Below are positions 8,284-15,900 of a stretch of DNA of 64,000 bases, in pieces (within the stretch, counting starts at the first letter, position 1; each line of letters begins with the position of its first letter). The notes beneath the pieces are model-generated. The model was not told where the DNA came from and made no database searches. It saw only the letters and a list, made by a program, of their open reading frames with translations. The stretch is from assembly GCA_966250335.1 (NCBI GenBank), contig CBINGZ010000004.1, positions 1-64,000 of the forward strand. The letters are read 5' to 3'. Source of the DNA: OLB7 sp966250335 (GTDB lineage Bacteria > Bacteroidota > Ignavibacteria > OLB7). The position numbers and the translations under genes are program-made.

Positions 8284-10872
8284 ATGCGCTCCGAACGTTG
8301 CTTCCGTCGTTGTTTCCCTCTTCTCCTGCTTCTCCTCCTTTTTCCGCTGGTCGTGGAACCGGCGTCGGCGCAGAAGAGGCGGTCCCGCACGAAGGGGGTC
8401 GCCATCGTCATGACGCGGGAGACCGGCTATACCGACCAGTACTGGGCGGCCACGGCGGATCTGGCGGGGGGGCGATTCCTTCAGGCGCCGCTCGCCAACG
8501 GGTTCCATGTTACCAATCTGATCGGCACCGGGGCGTCGTGGATCGCCATCTGCACCAAAGGGGCTCCCTTTTTCGGACAGGAGGCGGGGGGATACAGATT
8601 GAACCCGCGGGGCCCCTCCCAGCAGTTCGCCGGTGAACGGGGGCAGAGGATGACCTCGCTGGCGTTCAACGACGGCCAGTGGGTCGGGGTCACGTCGGAG
8701 GGGTCCGACTATGGCGCGCAGAACCTCGTCGGCGGCGATTCGCTCCCGATCGACAAGATCGAGGCGGGGAGGAAGCAGGGATATGCCGTCACGAACCTCG
8801 TCTACGGCGACGGCGGCTGGATCGCGCTCCTCACCCAGGGGACGAAGTACACCAGCCAGATCATCATCCGCGCTCCGCAGTTTCCGACCGCCGATGTGGA
8901 TGCCAGGATGAAGGATGGCTTCGCGATCACTGACGCGGCGTACGGGGACGACGAGTGGGTCGTGGTGATGAGCGCCGGCACCGGCTGGGGAAAGCAGATC
9001 TACATGGTCGATTCCCTCTGGGATGAGAACCAGGTGAAGAAGTTCGTGGATGAGGGATGGATGGCGAGCTACCATATCACCGAGATCGTCAACAACGCCC
9101 TCTGGCCCAGCTTCGGGTCGGCCAACAACGGCAAGATCGCCGACTACCTGGTGAAGCAGGCGACACCGCAGACCGCATCGTGGTACGAGTCTTTCATCAG
9201 GGCGAGCGCCCCCACGGAGGATGCGTTCGTGGCGGTTCAGCGGCTGGCGGGCTATCCGGTCGAACGGAAGCAGTGGAAAGAGGCTGCCGACATCTACCGC
9301 CGGTTCAAACCTCTCTTCCCCGATCTCGCGCGCCGCTTCGACAAGACGATCGCAATGCTGGAGAGGAGTGAGGATACGATCGTCGCCCGTCCCCTCGGCA
9401 GGACCGTCAATACATCGTCCGGAGAGTATGTTCCCGTTCCGACCGCCGACGGCTCCACCCTCTACTTCACCAGTCCCGACCGGCCGGACGGGGTGGGGCA
9501 GGAGGATATCTTTTATACGACCCGCACGGCGCAGGGAGAATGGGGGAAGGTCGCCAACCTGCGGCAGTTGAACACCGGCGGCAGCGAGGCGGTCACCTCC
9601 GCCTCCGCCGACGGCAACCGCCTGACCGTCTACGCCGACAGGAGCGGACGCAACGGCGGCGATCTCTACTATTCCGATAGAACACCGACCGGCTGGAGCC
9701 CGATCCAGCCGTATCCCAAGCAGATCAATACCCCCTTCTGGGACTGCGACGGCTTCATCACGAGCGACGGCAAGGCGATGCTCTTCGCCTCCGACCGTCC
9801 CGGCGGGATCGGCAGGTACCACATGAAGGACAGGTACTACCACGGCGAATCGTGGGGGAACCTCGACATCTACGTCTCGCTCAAGACCCCGACCGGCTGG
9901 AGCGAGCCGATCAACCTGGGGGCGAACATCAACACCCCCTTCGCCGACCGCACTCCGTTTCTCCATCCGGACGGCAAGACCCTCTACTTCAGTTCATCGG
10001 GTCGCGAGGGACTCGGCACGCTCGACGTCTTCAAGTCGACACGGCTGCGCGAGGACTCATGGACGGAATGGAGCGAGCCGGTCCATCTCGGCAAGCAGTT
10101 GAACACGATCGGCTCCGACTGGGGATATCGCGTCACGACAGACGGCGTCACCGCGTACTTCGCCACCGGAAACGCCATCGGCCGCTCGACGACCGAGGAT
10201 ATCTACTCGGTCACCCTTCCCTCCGCCGTCCGCCCCGATCCGGTCGCCACGATCCACGGGCGCGTGACCGATCCGGATGGGAAGCCGCTGATCGCCGACG
10301 TGAAGTGGGAGGATCTGCGGGTCGGGAAGAACGTGGGTGAACTGAAAACCAACCCGCAGGACGGGACCTACTTCATCACCCTCCCGCTCGGGAAGAACTA
10401 CGGGTACTTCGCCGAGAAATCGGGATACTACCCGGCCTCAAAGAATATCGATCTGCGAGGAAAGAAGGAGTCGGTGAATCTGACGGTCGACATCGTCCTG
10501 GTGCCGATCAAGGATCTTGCCGAGAAGGGGACGGCGGTCCGCATCAACAACGTCTTCTTCGACGTCGACATGGCGGAGCTGAAACCGGAGTCGCGCGTGG
10601 AACTCGACCGGCTGATGGATCTGATCGCGCAGTTCCCGAAGTCCCGGATCGAGATCGCCGGCCACACCGACAACCAGGCCTCCGACTCCTACAACGTGGA
10701 GCTCTCGCAGCGGCGCGCCCAGGCGGTCGTCGACTACCTGGTGACCAAGGGGGTGGAACGCTCCAGGTTCGTGCCGAAGGGATACGGCGAGAAGAAGCCG
10801 CTGGCGACCAACGAGACCGAGGAGGGACGCGCGCTCAACCGCCGCGTGGAGTTCCGGTTCCTGAAAAAATAG
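8284..10872 (+). CDS. OmpA-family protein with PD40 repeats and N-terminal DUF7477-like region
   Basis: An 862-aa envelope protein with a signal peptide (LLLLLLLFPLVVEPASAQ). Residues of about 35-270 contain repeats of the kind TGAS.WIAI.TKG, each a Trp-rich strand pair, resembling DUF7477. Then come a short helical, TPR-like stretch, PD40/WD40-like beta-propeller blades (about 375-650; LYFTSPDRPDG, LYFSSSGREG), a carboxypeptidase-regulatory-like fold (about 655-735) and a C-terminal OmpA domain (about 740-862). The OmpA domain has the peptidoglycan-binding signature GHTDNQASDSYN...LSQRRAQAV. In Bacteroidota such PD40-OmpA proteins tie the outer membrane to peptidoglycan, and some (PorE-like) belong to the T9SS; a T9SS role here is inference. 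The phosphoesterase gene starts 10 bases downstream. Confidence 0.87.
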   Translation: MRSERCFRRCFPLLLLLLLFPLVVEPASAQKRRSRTKGVAIVMTRETGYTDQYWAATADLAGGRFLQAPLANGFHVTNLIGTGASWIAICTKGAPFFGQEAGGYRLNPRGPSQQFAGERGQRMTSLAFNDGQWVGVTSEGSDYGAQNLVGGDSLPIDKIEAGRKQGYAVTNLVYGDGGWIALLTQGTKYTSQIIIRAPQFPTADVDARMKDGFAITDAAYGDDEWVVVMSAGTGWGKQIYMVDSLWDENQVKKFVDEGWMASYHITEIVNNALWPSFGSANNGKIADYLVKQATPQTASWYESFIRASAPTEDAFVAVQRLAGYPVERKQWKEAADIYRRFKPLFPDLARRFDKTIAMLERSEDTIVARPLGRTVNTSSGEYVPVPTADGSTLYFTSPDRPDGVGQEDIFYTTRTAQGEWGKVANLRQLNTGGSEAVTSASADGNRLTVYADRSGRNGGDLYYSDRTPTGWSPIQPYPKQINTPFWDCDGFITSDGKAMLFASDRPGGIGRYHMKDRYYHGESWGNLDIYVSLKTPTGWSEPINLGANINTPFADRTPFLHPDGKTLYFSSSGREGLGTLDVFKSTRLREDSWTEWSEPVHLGKQLNTIGSDWGYRVTTDGVTAYFATGNAIGRSTTEDIYSVTLPSAVRPDPVATIHGRVTDPDGKPLIADVKWEDLRVGKNVGELKTNPQDGTYFITLPLGKNYGYFAEKSGYYPASKNIDLRGKKESVNLTVDIVLVPIKDLAEKGTAVRINNVFFDVDMAELKPESRVELDRLMDLIAQFPKSRIEIAGHTDNQASDSYNVELSQRRAQAVVDYLVTKGVERSRFVPKGYGEKKPLATNETEEGRALNRRVEFRFLKK

Positions 10873-10882
10873 TGGAGGAGAG

Positions 10883-11371
10883 ATGGATCGGGTGCATCGT
10901 ATCGGGGTCATATCGGACACCCACGGGCTGCTCCGTCCGGAGGCTCTTCATGCACTGAAGGGATCGGAGATGATCATTCACGCGGGGGATGTGGGGCGAA
11001 GCGATATTCTCGACGCCCTCGGCGAGGTCGCCCCCGTGGTCGCCGTCCGCGGAAACATCGACCGTGACGAGTGGGGACGACGGCTGCCGGCGACCGAGGC
11101 GGTGCGGATCGGCGACGCCCTGATCTACCTCCTCCACAACCTCGACGAACTCGATATCGTCCCGCGGGATTTCGCGGCCGTGATCACCGGGCATACCCAC
11201 AGGCCGGTCGTGGAACGTCGGGAGGGGGTTCTCTATCTGAACCCCGGCAGCGCCGGTCCCCGCCGGTTCACCCTCCCGATCACGCTTGCGCTGATGGAGG
11301 TACGGGGCAATGCCGTCGACGCCCGCATCGTCGATCTGGAGACGTTCGCCCCGCTCTATCGGGCGGGGTGA
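10883..11371 (+). CDS. YfcE/MJ0936-type metallophosphoesterase
   Basis: A 162-aa calcineurin-like phosphoesterase of the small YfcE/MJ0936 group. All metal-binding blocks are present in order: SDTHG near residue 11, HAGDVG, VRGNID and GHTHRP, followed by a conserved LNPGSAG. Family members hydrolyse phosphodiesters in vitro, and the physiological substrate is usually unknown. There is no signal peptide, so it is cytoplasmic. A GGAGGAG ribosome site lies immediately before the ATG, so close that a GTG a few codons in could be used instead. The gene starts 10 bases after the OmpA/PD40 gene and is probably translated from the same mRNA. Confidence 0.88.
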   Translation: MDRVHRIGVISDTHGLLRPEALHALKGSEMIIHAGDVGRSDILDALGEVAPVVAVRGNIDRDEWGRRLPATEAVRIGDALIYLLHNLDELDIVPRDFAAVITGHTHRPVVERREGVLYLNPGSAGPRRFTLPITLALMEVRGNAVDARIVDLETFAPLYRAG

Positions 11372-11480
11372 GGAAGAAGGGGGCGGGTTGCCGCGCTCGT
11401 TGCATATTGCGGGCCGGATCAGGCCGGAGCGGACGCGAACATGGCGCCGCGGAGGAAGGCCGCCGTAACACTCCGCACGG

Positions 11481-13181
11481 ATGAAGAAGAGACCGGAACG
11501 TCCCGAGAACATCGTTCAGCCCCCCCCCGACGCCGCGGCCATCGCCGATCCCGACCCCGACGTCGAGAACCCCACTGCCGCCGGGGCGGCGCGCGCGACC
11601 GACCACGGTGTGGGGAAGTCGGCGTTCCTGGTGGGTCTCGGCATCCTTCTCAGCAGAATCATCGGCCTGGTCCGCAACCGGGTCATGGCGCACTATCTGG
11701 GCGTTTCCGACGCCGCCGACGCCTTCAACGCCGCCTTCCGCATCCCCAATCTCCTTCAGAATCTGTTCGGCGAGGGGGTCCTCTCCGCATCCTTCATTCC
11801 GGTCTATGCCAACCTGCTTGCCAGGGATGACCGGGAGGAGGCGGGACGGGTCGCCGGGGGAGTCGCCGCCCTTCTGGGGCTTGCCGTCGCGGTTCTGGTC
11901 CTGACCGGTGTCGCGGCCACCCTCGTGCTGATCGACCTGATCGCGCCGGGGTTCGAGGGGGAGAAGCGGGAGCTCACCATCTCGCTCGTGCGGATTCTCT
12001 TTCCGGGGGCCGGGATTCTGGTCCTCTCCGCCTGGTGCCTCGGCATCCTGAACAGCCATCGCCGCTTCTTCCTCTCGTATGCCGCGCCGGTGATCTGGAA
12101 CGTCGCCATGATCGCGTCGCTGGTCATCTTCGGCGGCCGGCTGGGGCAGTTCGAGCTGACCGAGGCGCTGGCGTGGGGATCGGTGGTCGGGAGCCTGCTC
12201 CAGTTCGGCGTGCAGCTCCCCACGGTGCTGAAGCTGGCGAGGGGGTTGCGGTTCGCGATCCTCCCGATCACCGGGAACGTCAGGACGGTGCTGAAGAACT
12301 TCATTCCCGCCTTCATCAGCCGGGGAGTGGTGCAGATCAGCGCCTATGTCGACATGCTGATCGCGAGCCTTCTCGGAACCGGCGCGGTGACTGGGCTGGC
12401 GTACGCGCAGAACCTTTATCTGCTTCCGGTCAGTCTCTTCGGCATGTCGCTTTCGGCGGCCGAGCTGCCGGCGATGTCGAGCGCCGTCGGATCGGAAAGC
12501 GAGATTGCCGCCCTGCTCCGCGCCCGGCTCGATGCGGGGCTGCGGAGGATCGCCTTCTTCATCGTCCCCTCGGCCGTCGCCTTCTTCGCCCTTGGGGATG
12601 TCTGTACGGCCGCGCTCTTCCAGACCGGAGAATTCACCCGGAACGATACGTTGTACGTCTGGGGCATCCTCGCAGGATCGGCGGTCGGGCTCCTTGCCTC
12701 CACGCTCGGTCGCCTCTATGCCTCCACCTTCTACGCGCTCCGGGATACCAGATCGCCGTTGAAATACGCCGTGGTCCGTATCGTTCTGACGACCGTCCTC
12801 GGATATATCTTCGCCGTTCCGCTCCCGGTGCTGATCGGGATCGATCCGCGCTGGGGGGCCGCCGGGCTTACGGCGGCGACCGGCTGGGCGGCGTGGCTGG
12901 AGTTCGTGCTCCTTCGTCGACGTCTCAACAGAAGGATCGGGCCGACGGGACTTCCCCGGATCCATACGTTCCGTCTGACCCTTACGGCAGCCCTCGGCGC
13001 CGCTCTCGGCTGGGGAATCAAGCTCCTTCTCGGAACCGCGCATCCGGTGCTCACCGCGTTCCTCGTGCTGGTTCCCTACGGGATGGTCTATCTGGGGGTG
13101 AGCTATCTTCTTCATGTTCGTGAGGCCCGCTCGCTCGTGGATCGCATGCTCGGGATCGCACGGCGGATTCTCCGGCGCTGA
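11481..13181 (+). CDS. murJ: Lipid II flippase MurJ (MviN family)
   Basis: A 566-aa polytopic membrane protein of the MurJ/MviN branch of the MOP superfamily, which moves lipid II across the inner membrane during peptidoglycan synthesis. The signature follows a Pro/Asp-rich N-terminal extension of about 45 residues: LSRIIGLVRNRVMAHYLG, then DAADAFNAAFRIPNLLQNL and GEGVLSASFIPVY. Some 13-14 hydrophobic segments follow, including a block with FALGDVCTAALFQTGEF. The length is close to the usual 500-550. The gene follows the phosphoesterase by about 110 bases, and rpiB follows 60 bases after it on the same strand. The N-terminal extension is longer than in most MurJ proteins and looks disordered. 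Confidence 0.93.
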   Translation: MKKRPERPENIVQPPPDAAAIADPDPDVENPTAAGAARATDHGVGKSAFLVGLGILLSRIIGLVRNRVMAHYLGVSDAADAFNAAFRIPNLLQNLFGEGVLSASFIPVYANLLARDDREEAGRVAGGVAALLGLAVAVLVLTGVAATLVLIDLIAPGFEGEKRELTISLVRILFPGAGILVLSAWCLGILNSHRRFFLSYAAPVIWNVAMIASLVIFGGRLGQFELTEALAWGSVVGSLLQFGVQLPTVLKLARGLRFAILPITGNVRTVLKNFIPAFISRGVVQISAYVDMLIASLLGTGAVTGLAYAQNLYLLPVSLFGMSLSAAELPAMSSAVGSESEIAALLRARLDAGLRRIAFFIVPSAVAFFALGDVCTAALFQTGEFTRNDTLYVWGILAGSAVGLLASTLGRLYASTFYALRDTRSPLKYAVVRIVLTTVLGYIFAVPLPVLIGIDPRWGAAGLTAATGWAAWLEFVLLRRRLNRRIGPTGLPRIHTFRLTLTAALGAALGWGIKLLLGTAHPVLTAFLVLVPYGMVYLGVSYLLHVREARSLVDRMLGIARRILRR

Positions 13182-13241
13182 ACGGGCCTCCGCGCCGAAC
13201 CGCTGCGGCAGCGACCTCTCATCAACCAATCAGGTTTCGAT

Positions 13242-13697
13242 ATGATCATCGCGCTTGCATCCGATCATGCGGGGTTCGCCTACAAGGAGAAGCTGCGGGC
13301 CCATCTTGCCGCTCTCGGCCACGACGTCAGAGATTTCGGGACCGATTCCGAGGAGTCGGTCGACTATCCCCTCTTCATCGTCCCCGCGGCCCGCGCCGTC
13401 GCCTCCGGTGAGTGCGAGCGGGGGATCGTGCTGGGAGGTTCCGGGAACGGCGAGGCGATCGCCGCCAACAAGGTGACCGGGGTCCGCTGCGCCGTCTGCT
13501 GGAACGTCGAATCCGCCATGCTCGCCCGCCGTCACAACGACGCCAACATCATCTCCCTGGGGGAGCGGCTCATCCCGGAGGAGCTGCTGACCGCGATCGT
13601 GGAGGGATGGCTCGCCGCGGAGTTCGAGGGGGGCCGTCATCAGCGCCGGATCGACCAGATCGCCCGCCTGGAACGGGGTGAACCGTTGTCGTTATGA
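13242..13697 (+). CDS. rpiB: Ribose-5-phosphate isomerase B
   Basis: A 151-aa RpiB/LacAB-family isomerase interconverting ribose 5-phosphate and ribulose 5-phosphate in the pentose phosphate pathway. Family marks are ASDHAGFAYKE at the N-terminus, DYPLF, and RHNDANIISLGER. The active-site loop reads LGGSGNGEAIAANKV instead of the CGTGIG loop of the E. coli-type enzyme. The catalytic Cys is therefore absent and a Glu follows, as known for the mycobacterial-type RpiB, where Glu acts as base. The length matches the family. It sits downstream of murJ and a hairpin follows its stop. Confidence 0.92.
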   Translation: MIIALASDHAGFAYKEKLRAHLAALGHDVRDFGTDSEESVDYPLFIVPAARAVASGECERGIVLGGSGNGEAIAANKVTGVRCAVCWNVESAMLARRHNDANIISLGERLIPEELLTAIVEGWLAAEFEGGRHQRRIDQIARLERGEPLSL

Positions 13698-13702
13698 TTT
13701 CC

Positions 13703-13736
13703 CGCGCGCTTGTGTCTCTACCCCCGGAAGCGCGCG
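13703..13736 (+). terminator. Hairpin after rpiB
   Basis: CGCGCGCTT (13703-13711) pairs with AAGCGCGCG (13728-13736) around a 16-base loop, six bases after the rpiB stop. There is no T-run. Confidence 0.55.
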
Positions 13737-13767
13737 TCGGTCATCATAACATCACATGGAGAACAAC

Positions 13768-14979
13768 ATGCCGGACACGATTTCGACGACACGCGGCGGA
13801 AGAGAGCTCCCGATCGTCACGCTCTGCTTCGCGACGCTTCTCTCGATGACGATCGTCTCGTGCGACGATAAGTTGAACGTTACCGGCCCGGACCTCGCGA
13901 TCCGCGCGCTCCAGCCGGTCTGGTCGATACCGGTCGGGTCGCAGCCGGGAAATTTCGCGCTCGATATCGAGGCCGCCGCGAACGGCCATGCGTTCGTGAC
14001 CGGGTTCGCCTGGCGCAGTGACATGGGACGGCCCCTCTATCTGTTCGAGGTCGACCGGGAGGGGAATCTGCTCTGGGACAAGGAGTTCACCCCCAACGGC
14101 ATACAGTCGGATGTCGACGACTTCAGCGGCGTCTCCGTGCTCCCCACGGATGACGGCGGGTGTATCGCCGTGGGATACGGAACGGCGGATCTTGTGACCG
14201 GGGCGTACGTGGTGAAGGTCGGGGACAACGGCGAAAAGGAATGGGATTCGCTCTACACCGGAGCCGATATGTCGGTCGCCAACTGCGTGGTCGCCGCCCC
14301 GAACGGCGACTTCGTGATCGGGGGGAGCACCTTCGGGTCGGGGGTGTTCATGATGCGGATCGACCCGCAGGGGCGCAGGCTCTGGGAGAAGACGTTCAAG
14401 CTGTCGACCAACGGAAGTGAAAGCGAAATGACCTTTGCCGTGGCCGCCGTGCCGAACGGCGGGTTCCTCATGAGCGGTCAGATCATAACGGTCGGGGAGG
14501 CCTCGCAGTCCCTCTACGTCATCAGAACCGACGAGAACGGGGATGATGACTGGATTAGCACGTTAAACGAGGGATTCACCGACTGCGGCCGGGCGATCAT
14601 CCCGGAGGCCGACGGCGGCTGTCTTGTGACGGCCGGTCCGATGCCGCTCGGCGACACCCTGGTGGGCCTCAATCTCGTCAGGGTTCTTTCCGACGGAACG
14701 ATCGGGATGCGCCGCGTGCTGCGCCGCGCCTCGGGGACCTCGACGGGGCTCACCCGGACGGCCGACGGAGGATATATCGCGGTGAGTTCCGAGGGGCATG
14801 TCTCCCGCGTCGACCGAGATTTCCGGGATCTCTGGGCCGGGGTGGTGTCGCTCCCCTCCCCCGGTCAGTCTGTCTCGTCGATCGGTCCGGACGGGACGAT
14901 CCATATCGTCGCCAACACCACAGGCCCCTACGACGGCAACCCGAGCAGGGTCCGGGTGATGCGGATCGAGCCGAAATGA
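13768..14979 (+). CDS. Lipoprotein with repeated beta-propeller-like motifs
   Basis: A 403-aa lipoprotein. The signal ends in MTIVSC (lipobox) followed by DDK. The mature part repeats a unit of the form DxxGxxxWxKxF...DGGxxxxG, for example DREGNLLWDKEF, DPQGRRLWEKTF and DENGDDDWI. These look like blades of a beta-propeller of the PQQ/delta-60-like type. No catalytic residues are seen, so binding or scaffolding is likely. The start at 13768 is preferred because GGAG lies five bases upstream; an ATG at 13756 would add four residues. It is a single gene, after the rpiB hairpin and before another lipoprotein. Specific function unknown. Confidence 0.75.
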   Translation: MPDTISTTRGGRELPIVTLCFATLLSMTIVSCDDKLNVTGPDLAIRALQPVWSIPVGSQPGNFALDIEAAANGHAFVTGFAWRSDMGRPLYLFEVDREGNLLWDKEFTPNGIQSDVDDFSGVSVLPTDDGGCIAVGYGTADLVTGAYVVKVGDNGEKEWDSLYTGADMSVANCVVAAPNGDFVIGGSTFGSGVFMMRIDPQGRRLWEKTFKLSTNGSESEMTFAVAAVPNGGFLMSGQIITVGEASQSLYVIRTDENGDDDWISTLNEGFTDCGRAIIPEADGGCLVTAGPMPLGDTLVGLNLVRVLSDGTIGMRRVLRRASGTSTGLTRTADGGYIAVSSEGHVSRVDRDFRDLWAGVVSLPSPGQSVSSIGPDGTIHIVANTTGPYDGNPSRVRVMRIEPK

Positions 14980-15095
14980 TCGATTGATCGTTCGTGAACG
15001 TGAGACAAATCCGCGAGTGCGGTGTCTACCCGTATGGCGGCGCGATACGACATCCGCCCCGATGATCAACGGATTCTCTCACACTCAACCGGCGA

Positions 15096-15704
15096 TTGAA
15101 GAGTATGATGCGATATGTGTGCATTGCTGCCGCGTCTCTGCTGGCAACTGGCTGTCAGCAGCAGGCCGAGATGCCTACCGGGAACGACGAGCCGGAGGTT
15201 TGCGGGGTCGACGGCGATCCCCGCTACTACAACCACCAGGCTCTCGATCCCGACCGCGACGGAGTGCAGGATATCTACACGGAAATGAGAACCCTCGCCA
15301 CGACCGATTATCCCTCCAGCGCGGGCTCCGAGGAACTGACGCTCAACGCCATGGACGGCAACGGCGTTCTGGTCTTTTCGGAGTCGGAGACGGCGGGCCG
15401 GCAGGATATCAAACAGGGGATGGAGATCGGCCCGAAACCGCCGGTGTACTACAACTGGTCCGGCTACGCCGTCGGTCTCTCCTGGAAGAGGTGGTCGCTC
15501 AGCGGCGGACGAGACAGCCTCTGGTCGGGACCGGCGGTGGCCTCCGAGGGACGGTTCTTCGGCGTTCGCATCGCCTCCGGCGCGGGCTACAGGTACGGCT
15601 GGGTCCGCCTGAAGGTCGATGCCGTGACCGGGATACTCAAGATCGAGGATCACGCGCTGAACCCCGTGCCGGACGCCCCCATCGGCGCGGGGATGAAGCC
15701 GTGA
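15096..15704 (+). CDS. Small predicted lipoprotein, unknown function
   Basis: A 202-aa protein whose signal ends in LLATGC, a good lipobox, followed by a polar QQQAEM linker. The mature part has few special features: a DPDRDGVQDIY Asp-rich stretch and a C-terminal segment (YRYGWVRLKVD) that resembles the end of a beta-sandwich. A second Met (15108) is an alternative start. No family is recognised. A clear intrinsic terminator follows the stop, so the gene ends a transcription unit. Confidence 0.7.
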   Translation: MKSMMRYVCIAAASLLATGCQQQAEMPTGNDEPEVCGVDGDPRYYNHQALDPDRDGVQDIYTEMRTLATTDYPSSAGSEELTLNAMDGNGVLVFSESETAGRQDIKQGMEIGPKPPVYYNWSGYAVGLSWKRWSLSGGRDSLWSGPAVASEGRFFGVRIASGAGYRYGWVRLKVDAVTGILKIEDHALNPVPDAPIGAGMKP

Positions 15705-15737
15705 GACGGGCATCATTATCGACTGATGACGATTCCA

Positions 15738-15766
15738 GGGGGCGCTCGGCGCCCCCGTTCTTTTTT
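15738..15766 (+). terminator. Canonical rho-independent terminator
   Basis: GGGGGCGC (15738-15745), loop TCG, GCGCCCCC (15749-15756), then GTTCTTTTTT. This is one of the few textbook terminators with a U tract in the window. It closes the lipoprotein gene ending at 15704. Confidence 0.9.
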
Positions 15767-15900
15767 CACCGCCTCGTTAGGTTCCTTCCGACCCTGGTGT
15801 CATTGGGTACGATTTGCGCTGCACGGCGCGCCGCGCGCTTATCCCGATCGTTCGTTGACCGCGAATTCATATCCAATTCAACTCGACACCGGAAACATCC

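Noticed and set aside
9984..10257. Short minus-strand frames inside the OmpA/PD40 gene
   Set aside because: They lie entirely within an established coding region and have no start signal or motif.
11280..13229. Minus-strand open frame of 649 codons opposite murJ
   Set aside because: It is antisense to MurJ, which has clear transmembrane and family motifs. The frame translates to a charged, repeat-free peptide typical of a shadow.
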